NCBI GenBank assembly: GCA_013297575.1
Contig: JAAFHO010000427.1
Span: forward strand, 1 to 5,165
Length of the DNA: 5,165 nt
Direction: 5' to 3'
Origin: Chitinophagales bacterium
Lineage (GTDB): Bacteria; Bacteroidota; Bacteroidia; Chitinophagales; Saprospiraceae
A program made the position numbers and the translations under genes. The stretch's first letter is position 1; every line of letters starts with the position of its first letter. The notes under the pieces were generated by a model. That model had not been told where the DNA came from, did no database searches, and saw only the letters and a program-made list of their open reading frames with translations. This document shows positions 1-5,165 of this stretch, piece after piece.

Positions 1-1593
1 GTAGGGCTGGTATCGTGTAGTACACCCTGTTTTACTTTTCAGGGAAAGAACTATTGCAATCCCGGCCAATATCAAGACACTACTAATTGCACGATACATC
101 AATTTTCTATCGCCTTTGCAAAAGACACCATTTACGCTGGCAATGTAGCCACGCTCACCTGCGCGCAAGCCTGCACCAATTATCAAGGGCAATCGTATTG
201 TCAAGCAGGGAACTATACGTCAAGTAACAGTTGTACGGTGTATTTTTTCTCCATCAACGCGAATACAGCACCGCCAACACACGCGCCACAATCGCATACT
301 TGTTTGCCGGGCAATAATAGTTATGCTGTTGGTTTCCCTATAACAGGTACACCGCCATACAAGGTAAATGGTACATTAATATCGGGTTCGTACTATCTAT
401 CAGAACCTGTGCTGAATGGTCAAACCTACACCTTTATTGTAGAACAAACCATCAATGGTTGCCAAGATCTTGTAACGGGTAGTTTTGATTGCGCCTTTAT
501 GTGCACAGCCGGACCAGCCACCATGCAAATCAATACAGGACACACGTGTGTGGACGAGCCAATTACAGCACAAGTGTTGTCCCCAGCACAATTGAGCAAT
601 ACCGATACCGCCGAGTTTGTGCTGCATACACTCCCCGGAACTAGCCTTGGCACAGTGTTGAGCAAGAACAGTTCGGGCATATTTATTTTTAATAGTAATA
701 CCATGATACCAGGTACCACCTATTATATATCCAGTATGGCTGGGCCAAAAGATGCGACAGGACAAATTGACCTGAGCAGTGCTTGTACCTCTATTTCCGA
801 AGGGCAACCTGTGGTATTTGATCCACTGCCATTCTGGGAGAAAATAGTAGCACAAGACCCAACATGCTTTGACAAAAACGACGGTATTGTTGCATTAGAA
901 GGTATTATAGGCGCAACGCCCTGGAATATTAGTCTCAACAATGGGCAGCCCAATGGCCTATCGAAATTTGAAAACTTGTCAGCCGGCATCTATACGCTTA
1001 CATTAATCGACAATAATGGCTGCACCGATGCCGCTACTGTCACGCTGGCACAACCCGATTCTATCTGGCTCAACGTGAGTGATAGCCGCGACGTAAAAAT
1101 CAATGAAATGGTGCTACTACAAGCGCAAACCAATATAGATTATACGCCCGTATGGACTAATCTTGCAACACAAGAGCAATATGTGGGTATGGAATGGTTG
1201 GTACAGATACAAGACACCACCCAGTTCCAGTGCATCGTGACCAACGATAATGGTTGCACCGCATTTGCTGCGGTTACTTTGCGACTGGCCTCCGAAGGTC
1301 TATACCACCCCAATGTCATTTCGTTACAAGATGCCAACCCGGTGAATCAGTGGTTTACTATTTTTACGGCACCCGACTATGCGCGCCAAATTGTGTATCT
1401 GGATATTTTTGACCGGTGGGGCAACAAAGTATTTGAACGGCAGCAGTTTGATGCAGGCGTACCAGAATTAGGTTGGAATGGAAACGTACGTGGAAAGCAA
1501 GTAGATCCAGCGGTTTACACCTTTGCGGCACAAGTACTCTTGCGCGATGGAACAGTAAAAAATATTGTTGGGGATGTAACAGTGGTGCGGTAA
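1..1593 (+). CDS. 3' part of a large modular secreted surface protein with SprB-like, Ig-like and C-terminal CHU_C (type B T9SS sorting) domains
   Basis: The frame is open from base 1 to the TAA at 1591-1593, giving 530 visible residues; the start is upstream of the window. Modules, numbered from base 1: two Cys-rich repeats (about 6-37 and 54-85) exactly 48 residues apart, sharing a C-x3-C, G-x2-YC-x2-G-x-Y, C, FSI pattern; a module at about 172-274 with FVLHT, TTYYIS and GQIDLS motifs, often seen in Saprospirales adhesin-like proteins; an SprB-type repeat at about 286-351 (DPTCFDKNDG, then DNNGC); an Ig/PKD-like region at about 357-429 ending in NDNGC; and a CHU_C domain at about 435-530 (DIFDRWGNKVFE, GWNG, VYTFAAQV, GDVTVVR at the very C-terminus). 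Family knowledge: such C-termini direct export by the type IX secretion system and surface attachment, and SprB relatives are gliding adhesins. The specific ligand or role cannot be told. The CHU_C entry loop is unusual because it lacks the common SPNGDG motif. Confidence 0.93.
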   Translation, partial: VGLVSCSTPCFTFQGKNYCNPGQYQDTTNCTIHQFSIAFAKDTIYAGNVATLTCAQACTNYQGQSYCQAGNYTSSNSCTVYFFSINANTAPPTHAPQSHTCLPGNNSYAVGFPITGTPPYKVNGTLISGSYYLSEPVLNGQTYTFIVEQTINGCQDLVTGSFDCAFMCTAGPATMQINTGHTCVDEPITAQVLSPAQLSNTDTAEFVLHTLPGTSLGTVLSKNSSGIFIFNSNTMIPGTTYYISSMAGPKDATGQIDLSSACTSISEGQPVVFDPLPFWEKIVAQDPTCFDKNDGIVALEGIIGATPWNISLNNGQPNGLSKFENLSAGIYTLTLIDNNGCTDAATVTLAQPDSIWLNVSDSRDVKINEMVLLQAQTNIDYTPVWTNLATQEQYVGMEWLVQIQDTTQFQCIVTNDNGCTAFAAVTLRLASEGLYHPNVISLQDANPVNQWFTIFTAPDYARQIVYLDIFDRWGNKVFERQQFDAGVPELGWNGNVRGKQVDPAVYTFAAQVLLRDGTVKNIVGDVTVVR

Positions 1594-1625
1594 GCGCCTT
1601 CGAAGAAAGAAGTTTAGATTGGGAC

Positions 1626-1752
1626 AAAAAAAAAGCGCGCTGCTCATTTGCAGCGCGCCGGTTTCCCGTATATAATCTCATGAAAAGTGGCAAGTTTGTG
1701 TATCAATAATCTGCATCTCATTTCCGTTATCCCGTCCTTGTTCCTTATTGAT
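1626..1752 (-). ncRNA. Candidate small RNA of about 125 nt, unrecognised family
   Basis: The inferred transcript starts a few bases after a promoter-like sequence at 1757-1787 and ends in the U-tract at 1626-1634. At its 5' end, ATCAATAA (minus strand, 1752-1745) can pair with TTATTGAT (1709-1702), making an 8-bp stem with a 35-base loop. The pairing can be extended outward if a one-base bulge is allowed. At the 3' end is the 9-bp terminator hairpin. No motif of SRP RNA, tmRNA, RNase P RNA or a known riboswitch was recognised. It holds two tiny reading frames: 25 codons at 1721-1644, whose stop lies in the terminator loop, and 12 codons at 1716-1678. It could therefore be a micro-protein mRNA, or only a promoter and terminator remaining from a lost gene. 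No transcription evidence is available here. Confidence 0.45.
1635..1658 (-). terminator. Strong hairpin terminator; T-tract on the minus strand
   Basis: There is a perfect 9-bp inverted repeat, GCGCGCTGC (1635-1643) and GCAGCGCGC (1650-1658), with a 6-base loop. Bases 1626-1634 are nine A, so a minus-strand transcript reads the hairpin and then nine U, which is a textbook intrinsic terminator. On the plus strand only GGTTT follows, so it is a weaker stop for the surface-protein gene ending 42 bases earlier. The polarity implies a minus-strand transcript arriving from the right. The only candidate close enough is the predicted small RNA starting near 1750, because the peptidase gene has its own terminator at 2553-2589. 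Confidence 0.85.
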
Positions 1753-1756
1753 GATA

Positions 1757-1787
1757 CAAAGGTGCGGCAGGTTGGATGCCCTACAAA
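1757..1787 (-). promoter_or_regulatory. Bacteroidota-type promoter, minus strand
   Basis: On the minus strand there is TTTG (1787-1784), exactly 19 bases of spacer (1783-1765), then CACCTTTG (1764-1757). The known Bacteroidota housekeeping consensus is TTTG at -33 and TAnnTTTG at -7 with a spacer of about 19. The only mismatch is C for T at the first position of the -7 box. The predicted start is near 1752-1748. No protein gene lies downstream on this strand, only the terminator at 1658-1626. Confidence 0.5.
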
Positions 1788-2017
1788 AGGCATTTTTGAG
1801 GTTTTGTTGAAATGTGTTTTTTGCCCAAATAAGACGCTAATGCTATAAAAAAACAAGATAATTAATGAATTAAATGATTAGTACGATTAAATACGCTAAA
1901 TTTAAGTTTAAAAAAAATGATTTGTTGAAAAATAAATTATTTTTTTTCGATAAAATTTCTTTATTTTTTTTTAAATTATTTTTTTTACCTCGTTTTTACA
2001 GTAAATTTCCTACTCTA
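1788..2017. other. Very AT-rich intergenic block without a supported gene
   Basis: This stretch holds long A and T homopolymers and no convincing coding frame. Bases 1861-1980 contain 15 G or C out of 120 (12.5%), far below the flanking genes. A TAAATTTC at 2002-2009 resembles a plus-strand -7 box but has no TTTG at the right distance upstream. The composition would suit a promoter or upstream region for the orphan gene at 2184, a binding site for nucleoid proteins, or scar sequence next to the inverted-repeat copy at 2018. Nothing in the bases decides among these. Confidence 0.6.
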
Positions 2018-2065
2018 AGGAATGAGATTTGAATGAAGATGTAAATTGGGGGAGATGCTTTAGGC
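2018..2065 (+). repeat. Diverged solo copy of the end of the 5003-5161 element
   Basis: It aligns without gaps to 5003-5050 and shares AGGAATGAGATT at its outer end and GGGAGATG at 2050-2057. By hand count about 37 of 48 positions match. Six of the seven differences in the first 31 bases are transitions, as expected of an old, decaying copy. Only the left end is present; what follows to the right is a coding-like sequence and not the interior of the 5003-5161 element. It is in the same orientation as the left end at 5003 and inverted relative to the right end at 5161. Confidence 0.7.
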
Positions 2066-2203
2066 ATTCCGTATCTAAAACTTTTAGGCAAACAAGTTCA
2101 CACCAATCCAACGACCTACATTAAAAGTATACAACAAAAAATAGCCGATCCATCGGTAAACATCATTAAAGATTTCATCAATTATGCCAAACAAAACATT
2201 TGA
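2045..2203 (+). pseudogene. 5'-truncated coding remnant, unknown product
   Basis: After the in-frame TAA at 2042-2044 there are 52 sense codons ending in TGA at 2201-2203. The translation runs from IGGDALGIPY to DFINYAKQNI and looks protein-like: hydrophilic, mixed, with a predicted helical C-terminal half (KSIQQKIADPS, then NIIKDFINYAKQ). It has no ATG, GTG or TTG codon, so no ordinary start is available, and its first codons fall inside the repeat copy at 2018-2065. The simplest reading is the 3' end of a gene whose front was removed when the repeat-bearing element arrived or left. Its stop overlaps the start of the next gene by 20 bases, as in translationally coupled pairs, so the two were probably once one operon. 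It may instead be a chance open stretch. The family is not recognised. Confidence 0.4.
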
Positions 2204-2531
2204 GGTCAAAACGTATGTCCTCCAAACCGGTTACAAAAACACAGCAACCTGGGGCGCTGTCAATATTCAAATTCAAGGCTATGTTGCCTGTTCAGGTGCC
2301 AATGGCGAACGATTAATCGTTTATGGACTCCATCCATCTAGCCCTGTTCCGCCCAATGCATTTTGCAATTTGACGGGTAATGTAGGTGCTATTTTCGTGC
2401 CATTTGTAGAACTCCACAATTACGTTGACATTGTGCGCAACGAAAAACCCATTTTTGCACGCCTAGACAGCGACCGTCCTGAATGGATGGCCCTCTCTAC
2501 AAGTGCAGAATTAGTAGGAGAAGGAGAATAA
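2184..2531 (+). CDS. Orphan protein of 115 residues, function unknown
   Basis: ATG at 2184 is the only usable start, because an in-frame stop lies at 2157-2159; TAA is at 2529-2531. The family is not recognised. The sequence alternates hydrophobic and polar residues in several stretches (VNIQIQGYVAC, RLIVYGLH, VGAIFVPFVELHNYV, WMALSTSAELVG), suggesting a small, mostly beta fold. It has two Cys (36 and 62), no signal peptide, no membrane segment and an acidic end (VGEGE). No good Shine-Dalgarno sequence precedes it, which is usual in Bacteroidota. The preceding remnant overlaps it by 20 bases in another frame, so it may once have been translated by coupling. A strong intrinsic terminator begins 21 bases after the stop, which supports it as a real transcription-unit end. 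It could be an accessory partner of the lost upstream gene. The coding call is fairly secure; the function is open. Confidence 0.7.
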   Translation: MPNKTFEVKTYVLQTGYKNTATWGAVNIQIQGYVACSGANGERLIVYGLHPSSPVPPNAFCNLTGNVGAIFVPFVELHNYVDIVRNEKPIFARLDSDRPEWMALSTSAELVGEGE

Positions 2532-2552
2532 TCTTTAATCTCCAAAAAAACA

Positions 2553-2594
2553 GCGCAATTCATTGCATTCAACATACAATGAATTGCGCATTTT
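2553..2594 (+). terminator. Bidirectional intrinsic terminator between convergent genes
   Basis: There is a perfect 13-bp stem, GCGCAATTCATTG (2553-2565) with CAATGAATTGCGC (2577-2589), and an 11-base loop. On the plus strand TTTT follows (2591-2594), ending the orphan gene. On the minus strand the A run at 2544-2550 becomes seven U, ending the peptidase transcript that comes from 2692. One structure therefore serves both converging genes. Confidence 0.85.
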
Positions 2595-2607
2595 GTCCCC
2601 AAATAAA

Positions 2608-2690
2608 AGCCCTGAAAGGGCGCCACATCCAGCCCAGGGCAACGCCCTGCGCAACGTGCGGCAACGGACGGCAACGCGCGGTAACCACCC
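2608..2690. repeat. REP-like GC-rich intergenic repeat with a 10-bp tandem array
   Basis: Two small hairpins come first: GCCCT-GAA-AGGGC (2609-2621) and CAGGGC-AAC-GCCCTG (2635-2649). They are followed by a tandem array of period 10: GCAACGTGCG, GCAACGGACG, GCAACGCGCG (2651-2680). A degenerate unit follows at 2681-2690 and a related GCAACGCCCT precedes at 2639-2648. It is much richer in G+C than the flanking sequence. Paired GC hairpins of this kind recur between genes in many bacterial genomes as REP-type elements, sometimes mobilised by REP-associated transposases; none is encoded here. It lies between the peptidase stop codon and its terminator, so it would be transcribed as the 3' untranslated region of that mRNA. 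Confidence 0.65.
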
Positions 2691-2691
2691 A

Positions 2692-4884
2692 TCACAACCG
2701 TTCCAAAATAAAATCAGTAATTTTAGTAAACAAATGCCTCGTCGCATTATCCGTATAAATCCCATGATCCCGATTCGGATAATAGCAAGTATCAAACATC
2801 TTTCCACTCTTCACCAAAGCATTAATCATCTCCGCTGTTTGTTGAAAATGCACATTATCATCCGTCATCCCATGACAAATCAAATAATTACCACCGCGTA
2901 ATCGATCCGTAAAATTCACCGGCGAATTTTCCTCATACCCTTTACTATTAGTTGCGGTAGTATGCATATAGCGTTCCGTATAAGCGGCATCGTACCATTT
3001 CCAATTCGTCACAGGCGCCACCGCCACCGCCATTTTGAAAACATCGGCCCCTTTCAAAATACACGACGTACTTAAATACCCCCCAAAACTCCAACCCCAA
3101 ATTCCAATCCGAGTACTATCTATATAAGGCTGGGTAGCCAAATAACGTGCTGCCGCAATTTGATCCTCCGTTTCAAGTCGACCAAGTTGCAATTGCGTAC
3201 ACTTTTTAAAATCGCGGCCGCGCGCGCCAGTACCCCTATTATCCACACTCACCACGATATAGCCCTGTTGTACCATCATTTGGTGCCACGAACCGATATA
3301 CCCATCATATTGATTTTGCACAGTTTGCGAACCAGGCCCACCATAAATATCAACTAAAACCGGATATTTCCTACCCGCCTCCAAACTATCGGGGCGCAGC
3401 ATCCAGCCATTCAGTTCCGTACCATCTGGCGTATTAAATTTAAAAAAAGACTTAGCAACAAACCCATATTGTTTCCGCAATTGCAGGATATGGTCATTAT
3501 CTTCAAAAGTCTTTAAAAAGGAGCCGTTTCGTTCGTGCAAAGTCGCTACATTAGGCGTATTAGCATCAGACCAATCCAGCAAATAATGATCAAAAGTGGG
3601 CGTAAAAATAGCGGCATTAGTCCCAGCCCTTGTCGTCAGCAGCCGAGGCGGGACAACACCTTTCAAATCACCCTCCCACACCTGCCTGTCCATAGGCGTA
3701 GGCGTAGCAGTTTGGTAATAAAATTTGCCATTTTTCTCATCCACGCCATAAAAACTGGTTACATCAAAATTACCCGAGGTAAGCGGCGACAATAAATTTC
3801 CACTAATAAAATCGTATAAGTAAATATGGTTATAACCACTTCGTTCCGATGACCATATATATTGGTGCGGTTCGTCCAAAAAAGTAAGATAATCGGCTAC
3901 GTCCACATACGCTGCATCCGTTTCGCGCAGTAAAAGTTCCTGCTCAAAGGCGAGGTATTCGCCCAAGCCTTCCGGCGCAAGCAGCACCAAATCGAGGGTA
4001 TCCTGCATCCTATTCAAACGCGTGACCACCAAGTTGAACTTACTCGCCCAATTGAGCCGAACCAAATAATCATCGGGATTGACCTTAACATCAGGGCAAG
4101 GCGCAAACCGTTCGTGCGCAATATCGTAAATAAAGACAGATACAGCAGCATTGTTGGCACCCACTTTGGGGTATTTGAACTCTGATTGGCGTGGATACAC
4201 CCCAGATTCGTACCAAGTAAGCGGCATAGTAGGCACTTCCGACTCATCGAAACGGAAAAAAGCAAACCGTTGACCATCTGGATTCCATTCCAAAGCAGTC
4301 ATCCCCTCGCCATCCGCAGGGCTAAACTCCTCTTCATACATCCAATCGGGTACGCCATTAATAATTTTATTTTTTTGTCCATCATCGGTCACTTGAACCA
4401 ATCTGCCATCGGGCAAATAGCGGACATATATATTATTGTTCATTACAAAAGCCACTTTAGTACCATCGGGCGAAATAGCGGCAAATTGTGCAGGGCTTCC
4501 AACGTTCACCTTGGTCAACTTGCGCGAATGCAGGTCAAAAACGTGGTAAGTCGCCAACACCGAATGTCGGTACAGCGGTTCCGTTTCGGAGCGCAGCAAG
4601 AGCAAATGTTCGTCCTTACTAAAAGAATAGCTGTCAAATTTGATCTTGATCTCTCCTGCCGCCACCAGCGTAGAGTCTTGTTGTTGGGTGCGCAAATCGT
4701 ACCGTTCAATGGCATCATTTTCAAGCAAAGTATAATGAAGTCCATCTTTCATAAAACTAAAATCGGGGCTGTTATTGGGATAAAACCGATACGTTTCAAA
4801 GCAATCATCGAGGGTAATTTTTTTTTGCGCGGGTAGGATAATGCTCACCAAGAGCAACGCAAAAAGTATGGGAATTAAGCGCAT
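2692..4884 (-). CDS. dpp4: Exported dipeptidyl peptidase IV (serine peptidase family S9B)
   Basis: The product of 730 residues is full length for the family. DPP IV removes N-terminal X-Pro (and X-Ala) dipeptides from peptides; here it would act in the periplasm or at the envelope. Residues 1-20 are a signal peptide (MRLIPILFALLL, likely cut after PAQ) with no lipobox Cys. A beta-propeller follows (about 85-450) with the EE substrate-anchor motif DWMYEEEF (Glu185, Glu186) and YRHS (Arg106, matching human Arg125). The alpha/beta hydrolase domain (about 477-730) has YGGPGS (Tyr514, oxyanion), GWSFGG (nucleophile Ser599), WYDAAYTERYM (Tyr631, Tyr635), HGMTDDNVHF (Asp675, Asn677) and RDHGI (His707), so the triad is complete. 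ATG 4884 is preferred over the in-frame TTG at 4923, because that TTG lies inside a promoter-like box and its 13 extra residues would precede the signal peptide. It is transcribed alone and ends at the terminator at 2589-2553. Confidence 0.96.
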   Translation of the reverse strand: MRLIPILFALLLVSIILPAQKKITLDDCFETYRFYPNNSPDFSFMKDGLHYTLLENDAIERYDLRTQQQDSTLVAAGEIKIKFDSYSFSKDEHLLLLRSETEPLYRHSVLATYHVFDLHSRKLTKVNVGSPAQFAAISPDGTKVAFVMNNNIYVRYLPDGRLVQVTDDGQKNKIINGVPDWMYEEEFSPADGEGMTALEWNPDGQRFAFFRFDESEVPTMPLTWYESGVYPRQSEFKYPKVGANNAAVSVFIYDIAHERFAPCPDVKVNPDDYLVRLNWASKFNLVVTRLNRMQDTLDLVLLAPEGLGEYLAFEQELLLRETDAAYVDVADYLTFLDEPHQYIWSSERSGYNHIYLYDFISGNLLSPLTSGNFDVTSFYGVDEKNGKFYYQTATPTPMDRQVWEGDLKGVVPPRLLTTRAGTNAAIFTPTFDHYLLDWSDANTPNVATLHERNGSFLKTFEDNDHILQLRKQYGFVAKSFFKFNTPDGTELNGWMLRPDSLEAGRKYPVLVDIYGGPGSQTVQNQYDGYIGSWHQMMVQQGYIVVSVDNRGTGARGRDFKKCTQLQLGRLETEDQIAAARYLATQPYIDSTRIGIWGWSFGGYLSTSCILKGADVFKMAVAVAPVTNWKWYDAAYTERYMHTTATNSKGYEENSPVNFTDRLRGGNYLICHGMTDDNVHFQQTAEMINALVKSGKMFDTCYYPNRDHGIYTDNATRHLFTKITDFILERL

Positions 4885-4920
4885 ATTTTGTATAAAAGTT
4901 AAAGTAATGGAGTTAAGGGA

Positions 4921-4928
4921 CAAAAATA
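4921..4928 (-). promoter_or_regulatory. Possible -7 promoter box of the DPP IV gene
   Basis: The minus strand reads TATTTTTG (4928-4921), an exact match to the Bacteroidota TAnnTTTG box, 36 bases before the ATG at 4884. This would give an AT-rich leader of about 30 bases. The -33 position, with a 19-base spacer, reads TGCT and not TTTG, so the promoter is only half supported. The box overlaps the alternative TTG start at 4923-4921, which argues against that longer start. Confidence 0.4.
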
Positions 4929-5002
4929 GTACACGATCGCGGCATGGAGCAGCGTTTTTTTTTCTTAATTTTGCAACATGCTTTGAATACCACCATTGTT
5001 TT

Positions 5003-5161
5003 AGGAATGAGATTCAAATAAAGGTACAAATTTTGGGAGATGATTTTGTCTCTATCAAGGCATGAAGAGGGCGTTTAGTGGTTGCTAAACAACCGATGAA
5101 TAACGAAGAGAGGGGCAAAATAAAGCCGCCAAATCTGTATCTTTATTTGAATCTCATTCCT
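5003..5161. mobile_element. MITE-like palindromic element, 159 bp, no coding capacity
   Basis: The left end (5003-5033) and the reverse complement of the right end (5131-5161) match at 29 of 31 bases, starting AGGAATGAGATTCAAATAAA. Imperfect complementarity continues inward, for example ATTTTG near 5043-5048 against CAAAAT at 5116-5121, so a transcript would fold into one long hairpin. Near the centre is a smaller stem, GTTTAG (5073-5078) with CTAAAC (5085-5090). The interior has no transposase and no real gene. Paired ends without a gene fit a non-autonomous miniature transposable element moved by a transposase elsewhere in the genome. Flanking bases show no target duplication, but only four bases follow the right end. 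It lies upstream of the DPP IV gene. The transposase family cannot be named from these ends alone. Confidence 0.7.
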
Positions 5162-5165
5162 TGTA

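Noticed and set aside
1626..1752. SRP RNA, tmRNA or 6S RNA
   Set aside because: None of the conserved SRP core, tmRNA tag/acceptor or large 6S open-loop features could be seen; length and folding do not fit.
1644..1856. Minus-strand frame of 70 residues over the intergenic region
   Set aside because: It spans the promoter-like boxes and ends in the terminator loop, has no protein-like pattern, and is better explained by a small RNA unit; only its last 25 codons are kept as a weak micro-ORF note.
2045..2531. One gene split by a frameshift near 2184-2203
   Set aside because: The downstream frame has its own natural ATG and an amino terminus that reads well, and the upstream part ends with a coherent helix; an overlapping gene pair fits better, although a frameshift cannot be excluded without homologues.
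2651..2690. CRISPR-like array
   Set aside because: Units are 10 bp and contiguous with no spacers, so this is a simple tandem repeat.
2535..2901. Several frames on both strands over the REP-like patch
   Set aside because: They translate hairpin and tandem-repeat DNA or overlap the peptidase 3' end, and produce repetitive Arg/Pro/Cys-rich peptides.
4186..4836. Plus-strand frame of 216 residues antisense to DPP IV
   Set aside because: It is long only because it shadows the strongly supported peptidase gene; it has no domain, signal or start context.
4841..5065. Plus-strand frame of 74 residues running into the 5003-5161 element
   Set aside because: It lies antisense to the DPP IV signal peptide and promoter, and its last third is the element's inverted repeat; composition is not protein-like.

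Overview
The window looks like a chromosomal segment of a Bacteroidota bacterium, most plausibly a Saprospirales-type member (Haliscomenobacter/Lewinella-like). The evidence is a secreted protein with SprB-type and Ig-like modules and a gliding-motility/type B sorting domain (CHU_C) at its C-terminus, a Bacteroidota-style TTTG / TAnnTTTG promoter, weak Shine-Dalgarno sequences and AT-rich leaders. The lineage is inferred from protein style and not from a marker gene.

Layout. Bases 1-1593 (+) are the 3' part of a large, modular, Cys-rich surface protein; its start lies outside the window. Bases 1594-2017 carry no convincing protein gene. They do hold a compact minus-strand unit (promoter boxes, a 5' stem, and a 9-bp hairpin followed by nine T) that looks like a ~125-nt small RNA, and then a very AT-rich block (15 G/C in the 120 bases 1861-1980). 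At 2018 there is a diverged copy of a terminal inverted repeat, running directly into a start-less coding remnant (2045-2203). This remnant overlaps a 115-residue orphan gene (2184-2531, +). That gene ends in a strong bidirectional terminator (2553-2594). Next to it is a REP-like GC-rich patch with a 10-bp tandem repeat (2608-2690).

Bases 2692-4884 (-) encode a complete, exported dipeptidyl peptidase IV (S9B family) with every hallmark active-site residue in place. Upstream of it lies a 159-bp MITE-like palindromic element (5003-5161) bounded by 31-bp inverted repeats matching at 29 of 31 positions.

How the genes relate. The surface protein and the peptidase are both envelope or secreted proteins, but nothing in the sequence ties them into one pathway, and they are convergent in separate transcription units. 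No defence system, CRISPR array, tRNA or rRNA was seen. The items most worth following up are the candidate small RNA, the short inverted-repeat element with its third copy at the truncated gene, and the orphan gene beside that copy.
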